Assembly (NCBI RefSeq): GCF_051622035.1
Contig: NC_135355.1
Location: forward strand, 5,518,001 to 5,582,000
Source of the DNA: Arctopsyche grandis
Taxonomy: Eukaryota; Arthropoda; Insecta; Trichoptera; Hydropsychidae
DNA: 64,000 nt
Direction of reading: 5' to 3'
Of the stretch, positions 1 to 12,143 are shown piece by piece. The notes beneath the pieces were generated by a model that ran no database searches, was not told the DNA's origin, and was given only the letters and a program-made list of their open reading frames with translations. A program made the position numbers and the translations under genes. The stretch's first letter is position 1, and each line of letters begins with the position of its first letter.

Positions 1-484
1 TGTGTATTTTTAGTACACATTTAAATACGGATTTCAATACCATTTCAAAAATAAATATTCCATTGAATGTTTCAAAAGCGAGGTGTGAAAATATTTCATA
101 ACAAAAACTCGGAAAAAATATGCACACTAGATGAAATTATAAATCTATAAAACTATTGAAAATAATTGACAAATCAAGTAGTGATATAAATAAATAGTGT
201 AAAAAATGCTTACAACTATATAATAACACATTGCATAGGCTAAATAGTATACAATAAGCAATTAAACAACTAATACCATATAATAATTGGACGACATCGG
301 AGAATGTTCCTACATGTTTAAAACATTTATGGATCGTTGATATTAAATTATGTAATAATTAAAAAATGGGTTCAAATTACTTACATCCTTTTAAAAAATC
401 AAACATATTGAAAAACTTTAGTAATTAATTCATTAATATATGTATATATATTATATATAGGGCTTAAAATGAAGTATGATACAG

Positions 485-596
485 GTTTTTCATTCTAAAT
501 TGACCCTTTTTCATTTCAAATTGATTCAATGTCAATTTGAAATGAAAAAGGTTTAATTTGAAATGAAACGGGGTCAATTTTGAATGAAAAACTTAT
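485..596. repeat. Imperfect palindrome built of ATTTCAAATTGA-type motifs
   Basis: The left arm (about 485-527) carries CATTCTAAATTGACCC then CATTTCAAATTGA; the right arm repeats these in reverse complement up to about 596. The two arms could pair as a hairpin. It is probably a short non-autonomous element or a fold-back repeat; no coding potential is seen. Confidence 0.55.
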
Positions 597-645
597 AGAC
601 TAAACATATACATATGTAATTTCAATTTTATATGACTTATAATCA

Positions 646-882
646 GTGGTGTCACAATAATGGTTTCCATGGGTTTCCGGAAACCCGTTGCTGAAAATCA
701 AAAGATTCCAGAAACCCGTTATTTGTTCTAAAAATTCATATAATATTTGTCAAATATTATACAAACCTTGAAAATTTAATGAACTGTCGTGTATCAGTGC
801 CTTGTTATTATATTTTTTCAAAATAATTTCATTGAAAACAAATTTGGAAACCCGTTGTTCCAAAATTTGGGTAACACCACTC
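646..882. mobile_element. Short hAT-like non-autonomous element
   Basis: The ends read CAGTGGTGTCAC on the left and GTAACACCACTC on the right, a short terminal inverted repeat of the CAGTGGTGT type typical of hAT elements. The interior carries three copies of GGAAACCCGTT-like sequence. I could not see a convincing 8-bp target duplication, so the exact borders are uncertain. The rest of the first 2 kb shows no gene I can support. Confidence 0.45.
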
Positions 883-1623
883 CTTTTCTACGTTTTTTAT
901 ATCTGATTTATTGTTAAAAATGTATTTATCTGACCATAATGACAACTTGTAATGTCACTATGGCCTAATTTTAAATTAAAAATATGTAAAAGTAGGTATA
1001 CAATAAATTAGATAAATATTTATATATACTTTTTAATATTGTTACAAACGAAATTAACAAATACATACATACATAATTGTAATCGAATGATGCATAAAAA
1101 TATTACAACAAAATAAACGATAATATATCCTTTATATTTGGAAAAGATAATGAAGCATCTGCACGGATGAAATTTTATATTAAAAATCAGGCAATTAAAA
1201 CTTATAAAAAGATTAGCGTCTATTATCAACATGGACGACTGACTAAGAAGAAAAGAAGCTACATTCCGAGAAGGATTGAAATATGGCGGAATACACGATC
1301 AAATTTATATTGCAGTTAGAGAAAAAAAAATGGCTAAAAGTCGTTCGAACCAAAAAACTGCCAGACAAGCTTGCAATACAGAGATCGCTCGCAACGCATA
1401 TTAAAAAATAGTAATAATCGCATTACATTACAAGTTGGATTACACAGTGGACGATAGAGCGGTCCAAATTAGTATTGGATTCGAGTTTAATGAATGAGGA
1501 ATATATGAATGAATGGTTAGGAACTCACGTGTTGCAAAGTTGTGGAATAAAGTGGTGCTAGTGACGAACGGCGAGCGAGTCAAGCGCACGGCCACACTCT
1601 GCTGGAAACTATTGAGAAAGAGA

Positions 1624-1637
1624 ATGCCATCTGCTGG
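1624..1637 (-). promoter_or_regulatory. Candidate CTCF-type insulator motif
   Basis: On the minus strand this reads CCAGCAGATGGCAT, which fits 13 of 14 positions of the CTCF core consensus as I know it (CCASYAGRKGGCRS). It lies in a relatively GC-rich patch (1560-1690) that stands out from the AT-rich surroundings. The match is seen directly; binding is inference only. Confidence 0.3.
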
Positions 1638-2002
1638 TGCCACAACTATACACGTTCAAGTAGCTAGCTTACGTTCACTTGCACAACATTAGTTCCTAAA
1701 TATTCCATTCGTATTCCGACTTCTGCGGAAAACTATTGACCCGAAGATCACGTAGATTAAATTTATTCTCCTATGTAAATATGTTATACTAGTGTTATTC
1801 CTAATGTGACCATTTATTTTTGTCCTCAAAACGGGACATCTACCAATTTTTACGTAATCAGTGCCGCATTTTAATATCACATGCTGTGATAAGTTACTTT
1901 TACAACGGAGAAATATAAAGCAATCTAAATGAATGAAATATGCGCATTAACGCATTCTATATGCGCATCTCGCATATATATTCACGTCTCTCTAGCGTTA
2001 TA

Positions 2003-2822
2003 AGGTCTGTTCATGCCTAGTCAGCACGTACCGACTTCAGCAGGTATCCGGCCGTACGAAAAGTATTCTTTGGTACATTTTGTATGGGTATATTCATACC
2101 AACCGTCACGTTTACGCCACGGCAGGCTTACAGCAGGACCCGACATTTCCTGTTCATACCTTACAGCAACATCCGTCAACGTATTGTATCCGTTTTTTTG
2201 GCCATCGTGGAAATATACACGCGAATTACGTGCCATGAGTCTGCCGCTTTGCTGTTTTGGACCAATTTTCGATAGTGATAGTTGACAGCTGTTCAATCTT
2301 TCGACATGGTTTTGGCGCAAATATTTAAAAAAAAAATTAATTCTTTACGGAAATATTTAAAAAAAATTTGTCCATCATCCACAAGCTCCTTATACAGTGT
2401 CCAAAACTTTCCTTCGGTTTTTCTATTTTTTAACATGAGATGCACATCAAAACGCCTCCGTGCTTTTTTATTGCCTTCTTGAGCTTCTTCTTCCAACAAC
2501 AACGCGATTATACATAATTTTTCGTTCGATAAACGCCGAAACATTTTTGCTGACTTGTATTCTGACGCGTAGCTACGAATGCACGTGTATGCATTCATAT
2601 TGCAAGTACTCGACAATACGACGTAAGCAATATTGCGCCGTATCGTCATGGTCTCTAATGTATAAGTAAGCCGATTTTGCCTTGCACTCGGCCAAATTGC
2701 TGTAAACGTGACGTGACCGCGACGTGTAGGTAGATATGAATAGAAATGTAATAAAATGACATATTTGAAACGGAGTCGTGCAGTGCTGAAGCCGTGCAGT
2801 GCTGTTAAGTATGAACAGACCT
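2003..2822 (-). mobile_element. Harbinger-like element, copy 1, internally deleted
   Basis: The ends are AGGTCTGTTCAT on the left and ATGAACAGACCT on the right, a terminal inverted repeat. The right flank is TTA; the left flank is ATA, so the 3-bp duplication is imperfect here. On the minus strand, about 2560 down to 2293, the translation carries RRLSNEKLCIIALLLEEE, then a KTEGKFWTLYKELVDDGQIF segment, which resembles the N-terminal region of PIF/Harbinger (HARBI1-like) transposases upstream of the DDE domain. The catalytic domain is missing, so this copy is non-autonomous. A near-identical copy lies at 49509-50333. Confidence 0.8.
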
Positions 2823-2838
2823 TTACTGGGTTTGCTTT

Positions 2839-3350
2839 TTAGTAAGAATGAAATTCTGGGCAGCATTTCTTAAAATTGATTTTAATTAACAACATCGCTT
2901 TAAGAACTGCGACTTGCAATTGCGTTTTTTCGGTCGTCCACAACTTGTTCATCTGTGAAAAGACTCTTTCTACGGGTGCATTAGTTCCGGGCAGGCATAA
3001 AATGTATTCAATAATTATACGAAAGTTTTTATGATTTAAATTATTGGTGTGAAAGTGTTGGAACAATTCTACCCAACGACTATCGATTGAAACGTTCCCA
3101 ATGTTCCATTCTGTCACTTTTTGCGGTGTAATATATTATAGTTAGTAATAAGTGAATATTCATCAAATACTTCTGTATCTTGGTTACAAATAATAAATCC
3201 CTTTTGAATCAATACATCCATTACACCTTGAATTTCTTCTCACGTAGGTATTTTGGTTAAATCCACCCATTCAAATATTTCTAATTCTTCAAAGAACAAA
3301 TCCCACTGCTCCAAATATTCTTTGCTTATTTTATAGAACTCAGCAGTTTA
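2839..3350 (-). pseudogene. hAT transposase C-terminal remnant
   Basis: Minus-strand translation in the open part (2839-3117) contains LPGTNAPVERVFSQMNKLWT followed by a helix rich in K/L, the hAT C-terminal dimerisation motif (P-x-x-x-x-x-ERxFS). Further upstream on the same strand, to about 3350, fragments such as EYLEQWDLFFEELEIFEWVD and VFDEYSLLTIIYY continue the protein, but stop codons and a frame change break it. It lies directly beside the Harbinger-like element, so one may have inserted into the other. No function is expected. Confidence 0.7.
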
Positions 3351-3699
3351 TAGTTTGTATTTGTTCTTGTGCCATATGCACCGATACACACTGTATGCAG
3401 ATACACGGTAATTGGACTATTCGTCACATTGGGGTGGTCGCAAAGACAATTTTTGCCATGAAAATCGCGAATACACAATATTTGGCACTCAAGTTCTCGT
3501 TACTATGATAGTTATCGTTAGTATGATGGACTTTTCGGCTGCCAGATGTTCCGTTATAGAGATTTTAGTGACTTTGTGACGAGTAATTTGTGACCAGTAA
3601 TCACCGAACCCAGATACACACTGTATCATGCTAGTCGATTTTTTGCACTTTTTTTTAAATTGCTACCGTGTGTTGCTCTCTTTTTGAAAACAGTTGCAC

Positions 3700-3925
3700 A
3701 GTTGCACAGGTCGCACGTGATCACCCGTCACACTAAAACTGGTCACACCCTAAAACTGGTCACACCCGAAAATTGGTCACGAAAAAACTGGTCACACCCA
3801 AAAATTAAAAATTGGCCGAATTTTTGGGTGTGACCAGTTTTTCGTGACCAATTTTCGGGTGTGCCCAGTTTTAGGGTGTAACCAGTTTTCTCGTGACCAG
3901 TTTTAGTGTGACGGGTGATCACTTG
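3700..3925. repeat. Long fold-back palindrome with internal ACTGGTCACAC repeats
   Basis: About 95 bases running from GTGATCACCCGTCACACT (near 3718) to CACACCCAAAAATT are repeated in reverse complement from AATTTTTGGGTGTGACCAG to AGTGTGACGGGTGATCAC (near 3921), around a centre near 3812. Each arm itself holds four tandem-like units of about 15-22 bp with the core ACTGGTCACAC. A single-arm relative lies at 35084-35210. Probably a fold-back transposon or the terminus of one. Confidence 0.75.
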
Positions 3926-4372
3926 TGAACGATCTAGAGCGACCGGTTGTCCTGTGACTGGTTCACATATGATTAGTAGTCCGTTTACCATAAAAACCAT
4001 GTGCCGCGTTCCTTCCTGTGTGATTTCGCCCTTATTCTCTACTGACAGATAGCGATATATTAATTTACCAATAATGATTGGCGTTGATGTATAAGTCGAA
4101 ACCAAACGACCAACGACTAGTATTTCCCCTACGGACTAAGCCCAGAATAAAAATAATCATCGAGGCAGACGAGTAGCAAAACACGTGTGAACGTTCGTCG
4201 CAATGATTAGTGCTACGTACAAAGTATCTACATTCGAATACGTAGAACAATTTACGCATGTGTTTGACGAAACACGTGGTTGATCGAGCGTCGCTTTGCC
4301 TTTGCCTTTGCCTCTTAGTTGACTCTCGGTTGTGGTTGTGTACGCCTAAACTTTTGCTCCTGACCAGTTACC

Positions 4373-7300
4373 ATGTCTCGACCAACTACAGGTATTTGGA
4401 CTACATTCCTACACGTATAGAAAAAGTATTCTCATATTTAGGCAATTCAATTATGTATATCATATTGACTACACCGCAACTACGTACCAGGCAATGCAGT
4501 CACTCGCTTTGTTTTCGTTACTGTCTACAATTTACCATAAAAAACGTTTATATATTTTTTGCTTTTATGTAATACTATATGTATATGTGAATATTCGATT
4601 TTTGTATGGAATGTTAAACCTGTCTACAGCTATGGGGTATCTTATTAAACTGTCCAATTATATACATATGTACATACATGTGTATATAAATTATGAATAG
4701 GGATTTTTCCAGGACCACACTAATGCATGTATCGTATAAAAAAGTATTTAAATTTATAATATATTGACCTTGAAAGTTAGTTGAACTTGCGCGATTTTCT
4801 TTCTACATACATATACTTACTTAAAGATTGTAATAAAAAAAAATAATAAAACAGAACATACAATGTAGTTTTTACTTTATTTATGTACGTATAACAATAT
4901 TTTTACGTAGCAACCATTTTTGTACAATGTGTATTAAATTATTTAATTGATTTTAAATGCTTTTTATTATTACGAAATTATATTCACAATACATCTTATA
5001 TATATTTTAATAGCTACTGATCTACTGATCATTTTCTATTTTACAATTTAATTTAATTTGGTTAGTAATCTTAGTATTATAATATTCTAATGTTAATCTA
5101 CAGCATAATAGGAAAAAGAGATCAAAAACCTATTAAATTATTTAATGTTTTACATGAGATATACCACATATTTTTGCTACGGTACTATTTTTTTTTACTT
5201 TATCTATGTACGTAGTACAGAGAGATGTAATAAGAATAGAGGGGCCCTTACGAATAAATAATTGTTGTCAATTTTACGCGGTACGTCTCTATAAATACGC
5301 TACATCGCACGGAATACAATCGGATCAATTTACAAATGTATCCCATGTTGTTTATTGTGTGTTTTTGAATGTATTGTGCAATTTTTACCGATGCTTGCCC
5401 ATCTTGCGAGTAATATAAACAAACAGAGAAGTTTTTATCGGACATACGACGAGCACCAAGCGTCAAATACGACTGATGCTAAAATTATTTAGATCTGTCC
5501 GTGGACAGAATGTCACTTGACAACAATATAACACCTAAAGCCACTTCTATTAATATTACATTTCTGACGTAGTAGAAGATTTGTTAAATTGGAACTCGAT
5601 ATTTTGACTGATTCGAGATCAAAATCGATCACTGATCACGTTTTCATGATCTAGAAAAAATGTGTGTATGTATTATATTTTGGTGATTATTTTAACATTG
5701 TTAGTCCTATCGAACTGAGACTTAGTATCGGCTACTGAAGCTCTTATCGATACGACGTAATTTTTTGGTAAATTTGGAAATGGTATCTCCCTTTATGTAC
5801 ATATGTTTCCCCTTTTTTAAGTTTTCCGATTAATTGCATCTGTGCACATCGAAAGGTTACCCGTTATCTGATGTGCAATCTATCATTCTAGAAGACGAGA
5901 ATTGCATTTAAAGCAGCCGTCCGTTAATCTGGATAAGCGGATGCACCGCATCCGCTTTTAGTGTATAAATGTGGGATTAAATATACTGCATTTAGTTTCA
6001 ATAGTAAAGTTTTGTCCATCACTATTATATCAAGTCATTAAGAGGGCTGAACACCAACGCCTTGTCCATACAAACGTATTAGACTTCTCCCTTCCTCAAT
6101 TATGGCACTAGATAAATTATTTTTTAATATGCTATGGATATCCACCATTGGGATGCATCTATCGTTTTATTTTTTTGATTAGTTATTTTTTATAGGAGCT
6201 AGGAGCCGCCAAACATCTATAAAATCGCCTCTTTTTTACACCCACGAAACGAGTCCGGTGTGCTTATTTAACGGTCGATTTAAAAAAAAGTACCCGCATA
6301 GTTGCACAGAAAATATCTTTCTCATACCGATGATGATTTTTTTTTTAAATTGGTCCAGTTTTGGAGTAGAGAATAGGAGAATACGAAACCTCGATTTTGT
6401 CGATTTAAAATACGTATTATCTGGTTGAAGCGAAACTGTCGCATTCACTCAGTATATACATTCACTCAATATATATATCGAAGAAAGGAACGGCAACAAA
6501 ATTAAGGTTTCAGGTGTACAGCCCACTTAAGAAATAGTAAAAAGTTTACTATATTTACCAAAATTTAAGTATTCAAAATAAATAATTTAAATATGTAATT
6601 CACTCTTTTACCGATTAGCCTCTGTTAGTATTCCAATGCGAACCCTCTATTTTTATATCCACACGTATCAAAGGATTTCAAAGATTACTTACTATTTATT
6701 CCTTTGATAAAAATCTTATCTTTTACATTATAATGTGAAAACCTTCACTGAATGTTCAACATTTAAAATATTTTTCTATACTCATTTTTGAATTGGAATC
6801 CAATATCTTTATTAAGGTTTTCCATAAGTATTTTTTCTGCTGCTGTCGAAACGTGGAGTACCAGCTCGTTTTTGTTCCCTTTTTTTCGCCCCACTGATAG
6901 GTTAAAATCGTTTTTTCTGCTTTCTCCACAATCGTTTTTGACAACTTTAAAGCAAATTCGAAATCTAGTGAAAGCGTCTGATATTTTAGTTATTTCCCAA
7001 AGGCTTCAGATCCAAAATCTATGTACATCTAATATTATATTGTACAATAACAATTTCGCTGTAATCTCTCACATGTATTCCCTTGATGATTTAATTTTTA
7101 TTTTTGATGATGAATGCAATAACATATTTTACAATTACAAATTGTGTTTTGAAATACATGTTTTTACCCTATTTATGGGAGTCACATTCAAAAACATGTT
7201 TTGATCTGCTCATTATAAATAAAATACATGATAAAATATACTCTGTGTAGGTCTTTCGAATTGACCCTTTGTTTTGTTACAATATGTATGTATAACATGT

Positions 7301-10300
7301 ACAGACATATGTACATATGCACGTACAAATTTATTGATAATTTTTTACTGCTCATAATAAAATTAACTAACTTTTAGGTCAAAAGTAATATAAACTTACG
7401 AATAACGAAAGCTTTGTGATTTTTTTTTTATAAATGTATAGATTTGAACATAATGTTTTATTTTATACAGTTTTTTGTGAATTATTTGTTACTGTGAAAA
7501 GAGAAAATTGAGATAAGGGTACATTCTTCAGTGCCGCCTTATCAAAGGCTAACAAATAGGTCGAATGTCAAACATAGGTTCCAGACAAGAATATATTTTT
7601 ATAAAAGAATTCTCGTCAAAACAAACAGGAAATATGACGATAAATTTCTTGGTATTTATTATATTCCATTGATTTGTAATTTATTTTTTATTACAGTCGG
7701 TGATTATGTCCTCGGATCACTTATCATCGAGGGTAAAACGAAGCAGGTTTTCGACTTGAAAGATCATCCCGACTTATGCATGCTAATCAGCAAAGATAGA
7801 ATCACAGCTGGAGATGGAGTCAAAGCTCACGACTTAGAAGGAAAAGCTGCCATTTCTAATCAGACTAACTGTAAAGTTTTTGACATTCTGAATTCTGTAG
7901 GTGTGTTATTGTACAATCGAGTTACATATTCTAAATAATATTCTTAGTATATTTCTTTGACTAAAACAATCTTTAAACACAGGAATAAAGACAGCATTCG
8001 TTTCCACGGCAAGTGCAAATGCTTTCGTATCACGAAAATGTGCAATGGTTCCGATAGAATGGGTAACTCGCCGGTTAGCTACTGGATCATTCTTAAAACG
8101 AAATGTTGGAGTACCAGAAGGCTATAGATTTTATCCACCGAAACAAGTAAAGAACTATTTTATTTGTAGTTCGATTTCTTTTAATATTGATTAAATTTTA
8201 ACTTTGGATCTTTTTAGGAAACATTTTTCAAGGATGATGCGAATCACGATCCTCAATGGTCAGAAGAGCAAATCATTTCCGCCAAGTTTAATTTCAATGG
8301 ACTCACCATTGGTTTGTATAGTTCAAATTATTTTATTTTTATTTTTATTTTATTGTTACAATCAATATACACTCGTCATTACAAATCGCTCCAATGCGAC
8401 GTCAGAAATATAATAATACATATATACAATCAGAATACATAGCATATAACAATTAATCAGTACAGAAATAATAATCATAGAGACATCTATGGATTATTTT
8501 TAGATTTTTGTGTACAATTTTTATGCATATAATAAATACGAAATTATAGAGATGTCTATAGAGATATCTATAGATTACACACAGATTTTGTGACAACAGG
8601 AAATGATCTAATACCAATTTTCAGGAAATTTTTCAACAATGATCAGATAAAATTGGCAAACTCTGATAGAGAAACGATCAATTTGGAGTCACAAAACCCC
8701 CAAACCTAACCAGCAGTTTGACGAGGACTCCAACCTTCGACCTCAGTGGCGCTAAATATATACGCTACCATTAAGTCAAACTGCTGGTTAATTAAAAATT
8801 ATGAATGTGTATGTATAATCAATTATGAAAATCTGATTCTCATTTGATTTTTAATATTCTAGGTAAAAACGAAGTCGATATAATGCGCCGCACTACAATT
8901 CTTGTATTCGAAGTCTTGGAGAAGGCTTGGTCGCTTCGCAACTGTGCTTTGATTGACATGAAAATTGAGTTTGGAGTGGATACAAATGGTATTTTTGGTT
9001 CTTAAGTTTTTCAAAATTACTTAAAAAGAAAATGGAACACTTGTATTAATTAATTATGCGGGTTTTTTTATAGAAATTGAATAGATATTTTACATGAATT
9101 CGGATCAACTTAATTTTGACTATGATCGACATTTTTCGTGGTTAACCATTCAATGGGATACCAGTATTTTAACTACAAGATAATAGTATTTTGATTTTTA
9201 AATGCTTTTTATTATTACGAAATTATGTTCACAATACATCTTATATATATTTTAATAGCTACTGATCTACTGATCATTTTGTATTTTACAATTTAATTTA
9301 ATTTGGTTAGTAATCATAGTATTATATTATTCTAATGTTAATCTACAGCATAATAGGAAAAAGAGCTCAAAAACCTATTTACAATCCTTATAAATGTTCA
9401 TAATACATCTAATACATAATATTAATTAAAGACTCTCTAAAGTCGATGACCTAAAGCAGATAATAGTATAAATAGCCATCTAGGACCCAATATTGACAAA
9501 TTTTTTTAAATAAAGATGTATATTTCTAATTTTATTTCAAATAATAATGCTTCAACTTCTGGATTTCATTTCAAAATAGCTACTCATTGTTTTGCAGCTT
9601 CGAATGATGATTACTTGCACTACCTATTATTTATTGCAATATTATAACTAGTAGTTTAGAAATTGAGCTCAGTAGCTAGAGCTTTCAAATAAAAGTTGAA
9701 ACCAAAATTCACATTTTAATATAAAAACTGGAACCATTTTCTTACATATACATATTTTGCAATAAAACAACATTTTTTTAAATTCTTATATGTAACATTA
9801 CAGGAAATATACTAGTAGCTGATGTTATTGATTCCGATTCTTGGCGATTATGGCCGTCTGGCGACAAGAGGCTCATGGTGGATAAACAGGTATTGAAAAT
9901 TTTCATTTTATATGCAAACATTTGATTAAATTTACTATGCATTCATGATTTAATTCATTTAGGTGTACAGAAATTTAACAAGCGTCACTCAAAGTGATCT
10001 AGACGTTGTCAAAAGAAACTTCACTTGGGTGAGAGATCAACTGGATTTCTTAAAACCAGAAGTGCCACATTTGGTCGCGGTGATGATGGGTTCACCGTCA
10101 GACAAGGAGCACTGTCAAAAGATTGCAAAATGTTTGTTCAAATTCGATACATTGAAATTATACTTAAATATGTATAGTGTATTAAAGTTTGCTTTTGATT
10201 CGACTGTTTAGACTGTCGCCAGTTTGGTCTTAATGTGGAACTTCGCGTCACATCAGCTCATAAAGGTACCGAAGACACCTTGTCTGTATTACGAGAGCTA

Positions 10301-10704
10301 GAACAAAGGCAAGGATCATTAGTTCTCATAGCCGTAGCCGGACGTTCTAACGGTCTGGGGCCAGTTCTCGGTGCTAATGCTTCTTGTCCAGTCATCAACT
10401 GTCCTCCACCATCAACATCCATGTCCCAAGTAAGTATAGAAAACTTAATTGTGTTTATATTTAATATTATCTTTTCTGTAATAAAATGGTTATATGTATG
10501 TACTTTCAGGATATTTGGTCTAGCTTATCGTTGCCATCAGGAGTAGGATGCAGTACGGTGATATATCCTGAAGCAGCTGCTCTATCCGCTGCCCAAATCA
10601 TTGGGCAACAAGATTATATGGTTTGGTCTCGTTTACGCGTAGCTCAATTGGAGCACATACGCACACTCAAGAAAGCTGATGTCGAAGCTCAGATCAATTT
10701 TTAG
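4373..10704 (+). CDS. Paics: Bifunctional AIR carboxylase/SAICAR synthetase (PAICS)
   Basis: Nine coding exons: 4373-4391, 7697-7900, 7983-8146, 8218-8311, 8863-8988, 9804-9889, 9963-10131, 10212-10429, 10510-10704. Joined, they give 1275 nt, 424 codons plus stop, matching the roughly 425 residues of animal PAICS. The enzyme catalyses two steps of de novo IMP synthesis in the cytosol. The N-terminal SAICAR synthetase part shows [65 protein letters not shown] and [12 protein letters not shown]. The C-terminal carboxylase part shows MGSPSD, VTSAHKG and [13 protein letters not shown]. The start is inferred: ATG at 4373 has an ACC context, encodes MSRPTT and ends in phase 1 at CAG/GTATTT, which fits the phase of the 7697 exon; no other suitable donor was seen. 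The internal exons are secure; the tiny first exon needs a transcript. Confidence 0.95.
4955..5132. repeat. Dispersed repeat, copy 1 (intron 1 of Paics)
   Basis: This stretch, from AAATGCTTTTTATTATTACG to AAACCTATT, recurs almost unchanged at 9199-9380 in Paics intron 5. It is AT-rich and non-coding; a LINE 3' end is possible but not shown. Confidence 0.7.
5325..5545. repeat. Dispersed repeat shared with 61310-61532
   Basis: Sequence from TATCCCATGTTGTTTATTGT to CACTTGACAACAATATAAC and the following CCTAAAGCCACTTCTATT recurs at about 61316-61532 with scattered differences and a short indel. It is non-coding and its class is unknown. The copy here lies in Paics intron 1. Confidence 0.65.
5830..5985. 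repeat. Fragment related to the 12.1-12.5 kb inverted-repeat element
   Basis: The interval contains AATTGCATCTGTGCACATCG, AAAGGTTAC, GATGTGCAATCTATCATTC and AAAGCAGCC in the same order as 12350-12440. It then ends differently, in a small hairpin, GCGGATGCACCGCATCCGC (5938-5956). It looks like a decayed or recombined relative of that element. Confidence 0.5.
8595..8795 (-). mobile_element. tRNA-derived SINE, reverse orientation (Paics intron 4)
   Basis: Read on the minus strand the head starts TTAACCAGCAGTTTGACTTA, followed by an A-box-like AATGGTAGC and a B-box-like GGTTGGAGTCC. The body has TTTGTGACTCCAAATTGATC and GTTTCTCTATCAGAGTTTGC, the same body as the SINE at 57296-57600. Together with the other copies it defines a tRNA-headed SINE family. 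It is spliced out with intron 4. Confidence 0.6.
9199..9380. repeat. Dispersed repeat, copy 2 (intron 5 of Paics)
   Basis: Near-identical to 4955-5132. Two copies of the same repeat in direct orientation about 4.2 kb apart flank several Paics exons. Confidence 0.7.
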
Positions 10705-10906
10705 AATATTTTATTATATATGTTGCATTCCGATTATGTTAAACTATAGCGAATAAGTAATTGCCTTTGCTAAAACTTTATTTTTTTAATAATTTAGACC
10801 CACTGTCGCAAATATAATAAGAAAATGATTTTTTTTTCATTTTAGTATTGAATTTATTAAAAAATACTGTGCTAATACGACTTCTTGTGTACATTTAAAA
10901 ATATAA

Positions 10907-10912
10907 TAAAAA
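10907..10912 (+). terminator. Candidate poly(A) signal of Paics
   Basis: AATAAA about 200 bp after the Paics stop codon. Other weaker AT-rich signals lie closer, so the true cleavage site is not certain. Confidence 0.4.
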
Positions 10913-11321
10913 AATATACTTAACATGTGACTAATCGAATTGGAATAAAATTAATAACTGTGACTAATCGAATTGAAGTGAAATAAAAAGTATTTTGTGA
11001 CTTTCAATTGATCTTGATGATTGATTGAAAGCATTTTACGCTATACATGACAGTGGTTGTGAGACTTTATGGACTCGCACGATTAAAAGCTTTAAATTGC
11101 AACTTGTAAAGTGCCATATAGAAGAAACTACATTTAATTCAGCAGTACTTGACCTTTTCTTAGGCAGGGAAAACTATTGATTGTGTCTTGTAAGAATTAT
11201 TATCTCAAAGAAAAAATTATCCTTGGCAAGAAAATACTCACTAATTGTATAACAGTTCAATATTTAATATGTCTATATCGGGAAAATCTTATCATATTTT
11301 TAATCAGTGGGTTTTAATCAT

Positions 11322-11783
11322 TAGGGGAACCGAAAAGTAATCAAAAAAATATTCCCAAATTCCCTATCTGTGCAATTTTCCTATGCGACAAAGATGACCA
11401 TGGACAGCCAATCTTCAACGATAATTCCTCGGTGGTTTGACGAGGATCTGATTCCACCATTGACGTCAGGATATCGTCATCTAATTTTTGAGCTCTTCTT
11501 TTTGTGCCATCTCCTCGATGTCCATATTCCCATTTTTAAATTGTTTATACCACCGATGACACTTGTTTAGTTTCAGAATATCCCCGTAAGTATCGGTGAT
11601 TTTTTTCACTGCTTCGTTTGCTTTCCTTCTTCGTCCTTCTTCTAATATTGGTCTCGACATCCTTCCTCAGGTAGTAAATTTTATTTAACAGAAACAATAA
11701 AAAAGTGTTTACTGGACCGTGTCTCGACACAAACTGACTGCGAAGAGCTCGTCGAAAGGCTTTGATTACTTTTCGGTCCCCTA
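11322..11783 (-). mobile_element. Internally deleted mariner-like element
   Basis: Inverted ends AGGGGAACCGAAAAGTAATC (left) and GATTACTTTTCGGTCCCCT (right) are bounded by TA dinucleotides, the Tc1/mariner target. On the minus strand, pieces in shifting frames resemble a mariner N-terminal helix-turn-helix region: SRHGPVNTFLLF, then ITDTYGDILKLNKCHRWYKQ and FKNGNMDIEE. The catalytic domain is absent and frames are broken, so it is dead. It sits between Paics and sulfiredoxin. Confidence 0.7.
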
Positions 11784-12143
11784 ATAGTAAAGATTTTAGA
11801 CATATGATATAGTGAAAATTATATTTTGATATTTTTTCTTTTGTATGTTGAATTATCTCATTCTTTTTGTATAATTTTACATTGAAGTAAAAATATATAT
11901 TTTTCACAAAAAAACTATTTTTGTTGTAATTTTTTTATCTTGCTTTAATAACTGCGAAGCCTGAACATTTAATAAAAAAATAATCAATCTGCGATTTGGC
12001 TCAAATTATAAATCAATCATCAGATATCAAACCTTATCTTAACTATCATAAAACTTGTAAACATTCTATCCACTGCTTGTAGAAGAGTTTTAAAGCTTAA
12101 TTAATTAATTAATTAAAAAAATGTATAGCTTCATAATCGATGC

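Noticed and set aside
6788-7204. 138-codon plus-strand frame in Paics intron 1
   Set aside because: Phe/Leu/Ile-rich translation typical of AT-rich DNA, no recognisable domain, and it lies in an intron. A decayed element on the minus strand is possible but unproven.
7531-7696. Upstream extension of Paics exon 2 as the protein start
   Set aside because: The open frame has no ATG; a splice acceptor at 7696 and the 4373 exon explain the start better.
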